Assembly (NCBI GenBank): GCA_023136985.1
Contig: JAGLQD010000127.1
Span: forward strand, 1-5,338
From: Candidatus Sabulitectum sp.
Lineage (GTDB): Bacteria > Fermentibacterota > Fermentibacteria > Fermentibacterales > JCC-6
Length of the DNA stretch: 5,338 nucleotides
Reading direction: 5' to 3'
The notes under the pieces are model-generated. The model ran no database searches. It was not told the origin of the DNA and saw nothing but the letters and a program-made list of their open reading frames with translations. The translations under genes and the position numbers were made by a program. Positions 1 through 5,338 of this stretch are shown one piece after another; the first letter of the stretch is position 1; each line of letters begins with the position of its first letter.

Positions 1-149
1 TCACCGGATACTCCGTTGAAGGAGACAGAGGCCGGCACCTCCAGTCCCGCAGGGGGATCAGCATAAAGCTGATCCAGAAAAACAGGGTCAACCGCTACCT
101 CATAATGGGGCAGAGAACCCAGCATAAAAAAGAGTGCTTGAATAATCAT
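1..149 (-). CDS. CotH-like surface protein, N-terminal fragment (runs off the left edge)
   Basis: Only the first 49 codons lie in the window. They read without a stop from an ATG at 149 to the edge. After a short hydrophobic start (MIIQALFFMLGS) comes LPHYEVAVDPVFLDQLYAD and then a VPASVSFNGVSG segment. This is the usual opening of the CotH family (spore-coat kinase-like and related secreted proteins): a strand ending in 'id', 'l..Lyadp', then 'vpa.vsfnGv'. CotH proteins are atypical protein kinases in Bacillus spores. In Gram-negative FCB-type bacteria, relatives are often large exported proteins of unknown role. The catalytic part is outside the window, so activity cannot be judged. The start is fixed because an in-frame stop (159-161) lies just upstream. 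The next Met (codon 9) would delete most of the hydrophobic start. No Shine-Dalgarno sequence precedes the ATG, and the hydrophobic leader has no Lys or Arg. The family call rests on about 35 residues and is tentative; that it is a real gene is more secure. Confidence 0.6.
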   Translation of the reverse strand, partial: MIIQALFFMLGSLPHYEVAVDPVFLDQLYADPPAGLEVPASVSFNGVSG

Positions 150-170
150 AGTTTCGTATTATACCATACT
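150..170. promoter_or_regulatory. Divergent promoter region with near-symmetric -10 element
   Basis: On the minus strand the sequence TGGTATAAT (158-166) is a consensus -10 hexamer with a TGn extension, a combination that can work without a good -35. The hexamer ends 8 bases before the ATG at 149, so transcription would begin at or within a few bases of that codon. On the plus strand the same bases give TATTAT (157-162), five of six matches to consensus. It would start transcription near 169 and leave a leader of about 28 bases carrying the ribosome-binding site of the 197 gene. I find no good -35 hexamer for either direction. The minus-strand element is the better supported of the two. Confidence 0.5.
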
Positions 171-184
171 CACAATCAATTTCC

Positions 185-191
185 GAGGAGG
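185..191 (+). promoter_or_regulatory. Strong ribosome-binding site that decides a TTG start
   Basis: GAGGAGG ends five bases before the TTG at 197. There is no in-frame ATG, GTG or TTG between the upstream stop at 149-151 and this codon. The perfect anti-SD match therefore makes TTG 197 the best start for the small plus-strand gene. Confidence 0.75.
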
Positions 192-196
192 ATATC

Positions 197-616
197 TTGT
201 TTTCAGTTATACTGATTCTACTATCGACAACCAGTTTTGTTCCTATTGACGATTTTGCCGGGCTCGATGCTGTTGCAAACCCTACTGACTTTGGATTTCT
301 TCTTATAATGTCTGCCGATTCAATTGCGAACAAGAACATGGCTCTTGAAATAGTAGAATCTCTTCAATTTCTTGATGCGGGGGAGGGTGATATCTCTCTT
401 TATGTTGTTTCACTGAACGCCTCCGGCTATTCTGAAATAGCCGCTCTTGCCGGTGGGTTCGGTGGTTTTCCCGCTGTGGTCAGTCTGGTAGGGCACTGTG
501 GTTTTCTAGAGCTGGACCCGGAGTTTCTGGGTTCGGAAATAGAAGATGCCTGGTATCAGTGGGGGGACGGTTCAACTCAGGGGATCTGTAACTACTGTAC
601 CAGATGCAATCCTTGA
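197..616 (+). CDS. Small putatively exported protein, thioredoxin-like pattern with CxxCxxC tail
   Basis: This 139-residue protein is not one I recognise by name. Residues 1-17 (MFSVILILLSTTSFVPI) form a hydrophobic leader that resembles a signal peptide but lacks the usual basic residues. Residues 32-115 follow a thioredoxin-like order: strand (DFGFLLIMSAD), helix (KNMALEIVESLQFL), strand (DISLYVVSLNA), helix (SEIAALAGGF), then GFPAVVSLVG, which resembles the cis-proline turn and following strand. At the place where thioredoxins carry CXXC this protein has S-A-D-S-I-A-N-K with no cysteine. All of its cysteines are later: C101 just after the Pro-containing strand, and C131, C134 and C137 in the last nine residues (CNYCTRCNP). 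That tail could bind a metal or act as a redox pair. The TTG start is supported by a strong ribosome-binding site. The gene diverges from the CotH-like gene and converges on the propeller gene with a six-base gap. Fold and export are inference; that it is a real gene is well supported by its start context and domain-like pattern. Confidence 0.72.
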   Translation: MFSVILILLSTTSFVPIDDFAGLDAVANPTDFGFLLIMSADSIANKNMALEIVESLQFLDAGEGDISLYVVSLNASGYSEIAALAGGFGGFPAVVSLVGHCGFLELDPEFLGSEIEDAWYQWGDGSTQGICNYCTRCNP

Positions 617-622
617 TCTAGT

Positions 623-2047
623 TTACCGGACCACAATAAGTTTGGCATTTCCTTCAATAACTTCACCATTCACATTGGTCTCAACTCTTACAAAATAGAT
701 CCCTGCAGGATAATCCGCTGTGCTCCAGTACAGATCTCTTTCTATTGTCTCTGAGAATACAACTCTCCCGCTGGTGTTGTAGATAAAGCATTCGCCGGAG
801 TTGTCGCCGATGCTGATCTTAAAGGTAGGACCGGTTCTAGATATCTGCAGAAAAGGTTCACCGGAAGAAGGGTCTTCGTTATTCACAGACAGATCACCCT
901 CCAGACAGGCCAAAATGTTATTCCCATACAGAACATAGACTTCTCCATTGCTGCCGACTATAGGGCTTCCAACATTAGGCCCCAGGTAAAAACTTTCCAG
1001 GGTGGAGCCTGTATTCTGATCAAGAATGTGCAGGTATCCGCTCTCTGTTCCGATCAAAACCCTACCACTTCCCTCTATAACAGGATTAGATAGATACCCC
1101 TGTGAAAAAGTTCTTGACCAGAGCTGAGTACCAGAGGTGTCAATTTTTTTCAAAACGCTTCCATTGCTTGCCAGATAGAAATACCCATCAGGGTCAATCG
1201 CCGCGCTTTGCTGAATAGAATTGGGAACAGATGTTGTCCACCTCTCTGACCCATTTTCATCAAGAATCCGCCAGTGCCCGCCACCCATGTTGCCCAGATC
1301 CCCGAACAGTATGTATTTACTGCCGCTTATCTCTGCAACGGCGGGAGAACTGTATACCAGGTTGAAAATAGAATTGTATTCGTATGACCAGAGTTCTACT
1401 CCTGTTACAGCGTTAAGGGCATAAAGATTGAAATTCCCTGGTGCTGCATACAGTTTTGTTCCATCAGGATCAAGAGAGGGAGTTGTGTAAAAGCCGTCAG
1501 CTCCGGCAAAAGACAGTGTCCACTTTTCTGACCCATCAGGGTTCACTGCGTAGAGATAAGCATCGGTTACTGTGAGGTTAGTAGTGTCGCCGATATAGAT
1601 GGTGCCGTCCGGTCCAACGGTTGTACCGCAGTTGACTGGCTGAACCATTGGATAAGACCAGGAAAAATCCCCATCCTGTGTATAGGCATAAAGGGAGCCC
1701 TCAGAACAAGGAAAGTATACAAAGCCGTTGTTTACAGCAGATGGGCCAATGAAAGCGTATTCTGTATGAACGCTCCACCTCAAAAGACCCTCCGGATTCA
1801 CAGAGAGGAAGTAGTAACCTGCCCCATAGTAGATGTTGCCGTCATCATCAAGTGAAGGCTGATTCCACTGCCAGCCCGGAGCTGATTGTGGCGGACTGTA
1901 TGTCCATGAAAGAGAAAGATCCTCCTGAATGCAGATGTCAGTTTTCCCGGTGTTTTGAGCATCATGCATGTACTGTGGCCATGCTGAGCCATAAGCGGTG
2001 TAAACTACTAAAAAAAGAGCGCTGGTTGAAATTAAGTTTCTAAACAT
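623..2047 (-). CDS. Secreted PQQ-like beta-propeller protein with T9SS-type C-terminal sorting domain
   Basis: The product has 474 residues. It begins with a signal peptide, MFRNLISTSALFLVVYTAYGSA, with likely cleavage before WPQYMHDAQNTG; a 'WPq..HDaq.TG' opening is typical of exported PQQ-repeat proteins. About eight propeller blades follow (residues ~55-386). Each has the pattern of a buried 'P.v...G.iY.g' strand, then 'LyAln..tG...W'; examples are TTVGPDGTIYIGD, NLYALNAVTGVELWSYEY and YLHILDQNTGSTLESF. A short linker (SVNNEDPSSGEP) leads to a terminal beta-sandwich of about 75 residues with CFIYNTSGRVVFSE, STADYPAGIYFVRVET and a final KLIVVR. This matches the Por/type IX sorting-domain style, in which the tail directs passage across the outer membrane. 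No catalytic residues for a PQQ dehydrogenase are evident, so a surface binding or scaffold role is more likely. An in-frame ATG at 2080 would add 11 residues. The ATG at 2047 is preferred because GAAAGG lies nine bases upstream and because it places the signal peptide at the N-terminus. Confidence 0.87.
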   Translation of the reverse strand: MFRNLISTSALFLVVYTAYGSAWPQYMHDAQNTGKTDICIQEDLSLSWTYSPPQSAPGWQWNQPSLDDDGNIYYGAGYYFLSVNPEGLLRWSVHTEYAFIGPSAVNNGFVYFPCSEGSLYAYTQDGDFSWSYPMVQPVNCGTTVGPDGTIYIGDTTNLTVTDAYLYAVNPDGSEKWTLSFAGADGFYTTPSLDPDGTKLYAAPGNFNLYALNAVTGVELWSYEYNSIFNLVYSSPAVAEISGSKYILFGDLGNMGGGHWRILDENGSERWTTSVPNSIQQSAAIDPDGYFYLASNGSVLKKIDTSGTQLWSRTFSQGYLSNPVIEGSGRVLIGTESGYLHILDQNTGSTLESFYLGPNVGSPIVGSNGEVYVLYGNNILACLEGDLSVNNEDPSSGEPFLQISRTGPTFKISIGDNSGECFIYNTSGRVVFSETIERDLYWSTADYPAGIYFVRVETNVNGEVIEGNAKLIVVR

Positions 2048-2110
2048 TATAGAACGCCTTTCCTTTAACAGAAATATCATTTCATACTGGCAAAGAACCT
2101 TTTAAAGCAG

Positions 2111-2139
2111 CAAAGAAAAGGGCGGCAGTGGCCGCCCTT
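2111..2139 (-). terminator. Intrinsic terminator after the rhamnose-isomerase-like gene
   Basis: A perfect 9-bp stem (AAGGGCGGC at 2118-2126 pairing with GCCGCCCTT at 2131-2139) encloses a four-base loop. Read on the minus strand it is followed by TTTTCTTTG, a U-rich tract. It starts 20 bases beyond the TAA of the 2160-3281 gene and lies before the propeller gene, so the two are probably separate transcripts. Confidence 0.88.
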
Positions 2140-2159
2140 GAAAGAAAAGGTCTCTGCAA

Positions 2160-3281
2160 TTACAGTTCGCTTATCGGATCTTCCGGAAGTTTATTGTCCT
2201 TCCTCCAGGAAGCGACAACAGGTCTTACATCCGTTACAAAAGCATCCCGCAGAATTCTGTTAGCTGTGGTTACATCCGGCTTGGATTGCGCTGCTTTCAA
2301 TTCACCAAGATCAACAAGAGCTGCTCTTGCCAGGGCATATTCAGCGTTTTCTATTGCGATTAATACATTTTCCTGTGTGGAGCCCACCCTTGAATCAACC
2401 CTCAGTTCAATACTGGTATCCTCTAAATTGCGAATCCCGGCATCCTCTGCCATGCGAAGGTTAAGAAAGAGGCGAAAAAGAGCACCTGCATCCAGAGAAC
2501 CTGCAGGCATTGCGCCCATCCCCAGCTTGTTGTCTGAGATGGTGAGCCTTCCAAGCATTTTCTGGTGGAGAAGAGAAACAGTTACAGATTCAAGGCTTTC
2601 ACCTGGAAGCATGGAGGCAGTATCAAGGATCACCTGACAGGATTGATCGGTTTCCCGGCACAGCCAGCTCGCGGTGCCCCAGTCGGGAACGGCAGTGGCA
2701 CAATATGAGGGATTGAAAGGCTTGAAACCAAGCAGCATGCTCTCGCTCTTGCGAATCTTCATGCCTATCTGCCTGAGTCCCTTCAAAATTCCAAAAAGCA
2801 TGTCTACGGAGTTTTTCTCCCCTGGAGAGTCAATACCGTCGGGGATCCAGAGACCGAGTTGTCTGCATTTAATTTCCCGCATCAGTTCCATTGCCGACAA
2901 GACCTGGTTGATCGATGCTACTCTGATCTCAGGGTAAGGTGATGTGAGAGTACCGTACATGAGTCTGTGGTTGAGAACGCCCCTTTTTCGGGGAATGTGA
3001 AGATCAGCCATGACAGTAAAAGGATTGAGTTTGTTCTTCTTCAGTGATTCAGCCACCTTGGCTGCATCTTCCTTGGTTCTGAAATCCCCGGGGCAGTGAA
3101 GAATTACATCACTGACCTTTCCAGTCATAGAAGAAATTTTTCCCAACAGATCAAGTTTCTCGAAAACAGTAGCAGGATCGTCGTCGGTTTTGTAAACAGC
3201 AAGAGTGCTGCTGGCTCTGGAAACAGATTTCGTAGATACAAGCAGTCTGAGTTTTGTAAGCTGCTCCTTGACGGTCTTCAC
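2160..3281 (-). CDS. L-rhamnose isomerase (RhaI-type) family protein, probable pseudoenzyme
   Basis: This 373-residue protein belongs to the xylose-isomerase-like TIM-barrel group, closest to RhaI-type L-rhamnose isomerases. Landmarks in order are VILHCPGDF (59-67), YGTLTSPYPEIR (109-120), LWIPDGIDSPGEK (144-156), LGFKPFNPSY (184-193), PDWGTASWLC (199-208), QVILDTASMLPGESLE (216-231), LGRLTISDNKLG (243-254), and IELRVDSRVGSTQENV with EYALARAALVD near the end. Active members bind two metal ions. From memory of the Pseudomonas stutzeri enzyme the ligands are E219, D254, H281 and D327, plus H257, D289 and D291. At a constant offset of 34 the equivalents here are G185, D220, T247, S223, M255 and A257, with D296 for D327, so only two ligands remain. 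W145 and K187, aligned with sugar-contacting residues, are kept. Isomerase activity is therefore unlikely; binding or regulation is inferred. The start is GTG: GGAGGGG lies about 13 bases upstream and a closer GGTGAT three bases upstream, so the start is slightly uncertain. It is the last gene of the acpS-nnr set. Confidence 0.83.
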   Translation of the reverse strand: MKTVKEQLTKLRLLVSTKSVSRASSTLAVYKTDDDPATVFEKLDLLGKISSMTGKVSDVILHCPGDFRTKEDAAKVAESLKKNKLNPFTVMADLHIPRKRGVLNHRLMYGTLTSPYPEIRVASINQVLSAMELMREIKCRQLGLWIPDGIDSPGEKNSVDMLFGILKGLRQIGMKIRKSESMLLGFKPFNPSYCATAVPDWGTASWLCRETDQSCQVILDTASMLPGESLESVTVSLLHQKMLGRLTISDNKLGMGAMPAGSLDAGALFRLFLNLRMAEDAGIRNLEDTSIELRVDSRVGSTQENVLIAIENAEYALARAALVDLGELKAAQSKPDVTTANRILRDAFVTDVRPVVASWRKDNKLPEDPISEL

Positions 3282-3311
3282 TATATCACCAACCCCTCCA
3301 AATAAATAAGC

Positions 3312-3339
3312 CTTATAAATTCTGCACCTGAACTCATAA
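3312..3339 (-). promoter_or_regulatory. Possible internal promoter before the rhamnose-isomerase-like gene
   Basis: The 70-base gap after nnr is AT-rich. It contains TATAAG (3312-3317, minus strand), five of six matches to the -10 consensus, preceded at about 16 bases by a poor -35 (TTATGA). No terminator follows nnr, so read-through from acpS-nnr is also possible. Treat this as a weak candidate. Confidence 0.25.
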
Positions 3340-3351
3340 TCTTAACAAAAG

Positions 3352-4875
3352 TCAGTCCCGAGTCCAGTAGGGGTTTCCCCCGAGAAGAGAATCGAATTCA
3401 GAGCCTTCAATCATACGGAATGCCGAGCCTATTTTTCCAGCTACATCAGTTGGAATAATCGACCTTGCGGATGTTTCCGCAGCAAGAATATCCGCAGCAA
3501 GTCCGTGGACATAGGCTGCAAGACTCAGAGCATCAAAGCCTTTGCTGCCCTGTGCCATCAGCCCTGCCACAATTCCAGCAAGAACATCACCGGAGCCTCC
3601 TGTTGCCAGCCCGTGGTTGCCGGTGGGTATGGTTGTTCTATGGCCATCCTGAGAGAATACCAGAGACGGCTTGCCTTTGAGAAGAACAGAACAATTCAGA
3701 GCTTTTGCCGTTTTGTCTGCTGCGGCATATCTTGCGTTAAGATCATCGCCGCAACCGGTAAGGCGTTTCAATTCTCCCGGATGCGGGGTTATGACCGTTT
3801 CTCCGGGATATGATTTAAGCATTTCCGCAATGGTTGAGTCTATTACATTCAGGGCATCCGCATCAAGCACTACAGGAATCTTCCATGTGCCGAGAACATG
3901 CCTCAGTATTCGCTCAGTGCTGGCGGTATTCCCCATTCCCGGTCCAATAACTACAACAGAAAAGTCGTTGTAGTCTGGTAGTGAAGTTACATCACCAGGA
4001 AGAAAGTAGGTAGAAAGAACTTCTGGAATTCTGCCTGCTATTGCAGGAGATGCCGGCAGGGGAACACAGATCTCAACCAGACCACACCCTGACCTGAGAG
4101 CACCCATTGCGGAAAGTTGAGGAGCCCCGGGCATTTTTTCAGAACCGGCGAGCACAAGCACTTTACCATAAACTCCCTTGTGGCTGTCTACCGGTCTTTC
4201 CGGAAGCAGCCCTCTGGCAAAACTTTTAGTCATTACTCTGCGAAGATTGTTTCTTGGCACATGGATGCCGATATCTTGAAGAATCAGCGAGCCACATTGA
4301 CCGCAACCGGGAGGAAGCAGAAGCCCGAGTTTGGGAGCGGCAAAAGTAACAGTTACTTCGGCTTTGATCGATGAGTGGTCGCACTGTCCGGTAAGGCCGT
4401 CAACTCCAGTAGGCATATCAACTGCAACAACAGGGATATTCAGTCCGGAGCATTCCACAGCAAGATCCAGTGTACCGCCCCTGAGATTCCCGGTAAAGCC
4501 CACGCCCAGCAGTGCATCAACCGCAACGGAAGCAGTAACCTGAGGTTCATAGGAGATCAAGCCGCCGGCAAAAAGGTAGCTTTGCATATTGACCCTGCAA
4601 TCATCAGAGATCGTACTGGAAGGACCAAAGGATGGGCGGACCACAACATTGTATCCACTCTGAACAAGAAATCTGGCAGCAACGAATCCATCTCCACCAT
4701 TGTTACCAGGGCCGGTATACACCACCACCGAACCGTCTGACGGTGATGCCATCTGCATTACCACATTTGCAACAGCCCGGCCTGCTCTTTCCATTAGAAC
4801 GATTCCCGGGGTGCCGGAGTCGATAGTTTTCCTGTCCAGCTCGGATATTTCAGAAGGTGTCTGCCAGAAAGCCAT
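3352..4875 (-). CDS. nnr: Bifunctional NAD(P)H-hydrate epimerase / ADP-dependent (S)-NAD(P)H-hydrate dehydratase
   Basis: A cytosolic metabolite-repair enzyme of 507 residues, the normal length for the fused YjeF form. It restores NADH and NADPH damaged by hydration: the N-terminal half interconverts the R and S hydrates, and the C-terminal half dehydrates the S form using ADP. Epimerase half (1 to ~215): LMERAGRAV (27-35), the glycine-rich GPGNNGGDGFVAAR (55-68), DALLGVGFTGNLRG (120-133), VAVDMPTGVDGLTG (150-163) and VTFAAPKLGLL (176-186). Dehydratase half (~225-500): HKGVYGKVLVLAGS (232-245), the ribokinase-like VVIGPGMGN (308-316), VVLDADALN (335-343), VITPHPGELKRL (361-372), VLLKGKPSLV (397-406) and the NHGLATGGSGDVLAGI motif (420-435). 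All core motifs of both halves look intact. The ATG at 4875 is preceded by AGGGGGA about five bases away. That sequence overlaps the TAG stop of acpS, so translation is probably coupled. Pairing of nnr with acpS is common in bacteria. Confidence 0.96.
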   Translation of the reverse strand: MAFWQTPSEISELDRKTIDSGTPGIVLMERAGRAVANVVMQMASPSDGSVVVYTGPGNNGGDGFVAARFLVQSGYNVVVRPSFGPSSTISDDCRVNMQSYLFAGGLISYEPQVTASVAVDALLGVGFTGNLRGGTLDLAVECSGLNIPVVAVDMPTGVDGLTGQCDHSSIKAEVTVTFAAPKLGLLLPPGCGQCGSLILQDIGIHVPRNNLRRVMTKSFARGLLPERPVDSHKGVYGKVLVLAGSEKMPGAPQLSAMGALRSGCGLVEICVPLPASPAIAGRIPEVLSTYFLPGDVTSLPDYNDFSVVVIGPGMGNTASTERILRHVLGTWKIPVVLDADALNVIDSTIAEMLKSYPGETVITPHPGELKRLTGCGDDLNARYAAADKTAKALNCSVLLKGKPSLVFSQDGHRTTIPTGNHGLATGGSGDVLAGIVAGLMAQGSKGFDALSLAAYVHGLAADILAAETSARSIIPTDVAGKIGSAFRMIEGSEFDSLLGGNPYWTRD

Positions 4876-4885
4876 TTCATTCCCC

Positions 4886-5230
4886 CTAGGTTAAAAGAGC
4901 AAAGGTTAAGGATGTGTTCTGGTCCCGGGTTGCCGAGATGAGGACTTTACTGTTTCCGGCCAGTTCAAGAGCTTTTCCGGAAAGGATCGCCTTTACACCG
5001 TTTTCAGTTATGTATACTTCGATATTGTGCCAGGAGAGAGAGGAATCAAACCCTGTTCCAAGGGCCTTGGCCACAGATTCCTTTACAGAGAACATCACGG
5101 CAAGGTCAAGTTCTCCAGGATTATTCTTCAGTTCGTTCAATGTGAACAACCGACTGAGGAGCCTACCTTCATTTCTGGTAATAGACCGAATAAATCTTGA
5201 GTTCTCAACAACATCAGTACCGGTTTTCAT
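4886..5230 (-). CDS. acpS: Holo-[acyl-carrier-protein] synthase
   Basis: A 114-residue AcpS-type phosphopantetheinyl transferase. It moves the 4'-phosphopantetheine arm from coenzyme A to a serine of acyl carrier protein and so switches on fatty-acid synthesis in the cytosol. Motif 1 is GTDVVENSRF (4-13), with D6 the expected magnesium ligand. Motif 2 is FSVKESVAKALGTGF (47-61), with E51 (magnesium) and K55. HNIEVYITENG (68-78) and GKALELA (85-91) match the later strand and helix of the family. Length is normal. Two small departures are seen: Met rather than the common Arg before FSVKES, and ISATRDQNTS near the end, where many members have an S.SH or ADERH-like segment. Neither removes a known catalytic residue. 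The ATG at 5230 has GGAGA about eight bases upstream. The gene is first in the minus-strand set, ten bases before nnr, and diverges from the partial gene at 5290. Confidence 0.94.
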   Translation of the reverse strand: MKTGTDVVENSRFIRSITRNEGRLLSRLFTLNELKNNPGELDLAVMFSVKESVAKALGTGFDSSLSWHNIEVYITENGVKAILSGKALELAGNSKVLISATRDQNTSLTFALLT

Positions 5231-5289
5231 CAGACATCTCCACTCTCTGCAGTTACAGAAAGAAGATAGTTGAATCGGAGGGTTGTGTC
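5231..5289. other. Divergent intergenic region between acpS and the gene at 5290
   Basis: These 59 bases must hold the start signals for two diverging genes. I can point to both ribosome-binding sites: GGAGA for acpS on the minus strand, and GGAGGG at 5277-5282 on the plus strand, seven bases before the ATG. I cannot pick out a convincing -35/-10 pair in either direction. GATAGT at 5265-5270 is the nearest plus-strand -10 match (four of six). Confidence 0.4.
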
Positions 5290-5338
5290 ATGCGGTTGCT
5301 TATCAGTGAAGAACCCCGGATTAACAGGATAGAGGAGA
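5290..5338 (+). CDS. Start of an unidentified gene (runs off the right edge)
   Basis: An ATG at 5290 with a good ribosome-binding site (GGAGGG, seven-base gap) opens a frame that stays open to the window end, giving MRLLISEEPRINRIEE. Sixteen residues are too few to name a family. Support comes only from the start context and from its divergent position relative to acpS. The ATG is the first plausible start in its frame here. Confidence 0.5.
   Translation, partial: MRLLISEEPRINRIEE

Noticed and set aside
600..640. A shared terminator between the convergent genes ending at 616 and 623
   Set aside because: No inverted repeat with a T-tract is visible in either direction; the genes end tail to tail without an intrinsic terminator.
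2065..2093. A possible promoter for the propeller gene (TTGCCA, 17 bases, TGTTAA on the minus strand)
   Set aside because: The -35 is good but the -10 matches only three of six positions and runs into the ribosome-binding site, so it is too weak to annotate. A promoter is nevertheless expected after the terminator.
2128..2637. A 169-residue open frame on the plus strand, antisense to the rhamnose-isomerase-like gene
   Set aside because: It mirrors a clearly homologous coding sequence, its start lies inside the terminator hairpin, and the product is a Ser/Arg/Ala-rich composition with no domain pattern.
2160..3281. Calling this gene an active L-rhamnose isomerase (rhaA/rhaI)
   Set aside because: Most metal ligands are missing and no rhamnose-utilisation genes are nearby, so a functional name would mislead.
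3307..3317. Short palindrome ATAAG-C-CTTAT in the gap before the rhamnose-isomerase-like gene
   Set aside because: The five-base arms are separated by one base, so it cannot form a hairpin. In AT-rich DNA it is likely chance. An operator role cannot be argued from one copy.
4914..5273. A 119-residue plus-strand open frame opposite acpS
   Set aside because: acpS on the other strand has clear family motifs. This frame has no recognisable pattern and looks like a shadow. The same holds for the shorter plus-strand frames opposite nnr.

Overview
The window carries six protein-coding genes, four complete and two cut by the window edges. It has roughly balanced base composition and tight bacterial spacing. 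The best taxonomic hint is the 623-2047 product, an exported beta-propeller ending in a domain that resembles a type IX secretion (Por) C-terminal sorting domain. Together with a CotH-like partial gene at the left edge, this suggests a member of the Bacteroidetes/FCB supergroup or a related uncultured lineage (Fermentibacteria- or Cloacimonadota-like). That assignment is an inference from protein style, not from a marker gene.

Left part (1-2047): genes of the cell surface or envelope. A minus-strand gene, of which only the first 49 codons are visible, looks like the start of a CotH-type protein. It diverges from a small plus-strand gene (197-616, TTG start) for a putatively exported 139-residue protein with a thioredoxin-like pattern, no CXXC at the usual place, and a CxxCxxC tail. 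A compact AT-rich segment between them carries a near-symmetric -10 element that could fire both ways. Six bases beyond the small gene, on the opposite strand, ends a 474-residue secreted propeller of about eight PQQ-like blades with the sorting-domain-like tail.

Right part (2111-5230): a minus-strand housekeeping set in the order acpS (holo-ACP synthase), nnr (bifunctional NAD(P)H-hydrate repair enzyme), then a member of the L-rhamnose isomerase (RhaI-type) TIM-barrel family, closed by a clear intrinsic terminator at 2111-2139. acpS and nnr are nearly contiguous and probably translationally coupled. The third gene follows after 70 bases and may also have its own promoter. At the far right a plus-strand gene starts at 5290 and runs off the window.

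The most unusual item is the rhamnose-isomerase-like protein. It aligns without gaps through the family's core and keeps the fold, the DWG motif and probable sugar-contacting Trp and Lys residues. However, five of the seven metal-binding positions known for the family are replaced, including all three ligands of the catalytic metal. It looks like an intact, translated pseudoenzyme linked to a metabolite-repair gene. No RNA genes, CRISPR arrays, insertion sequences or phage genes are seen.
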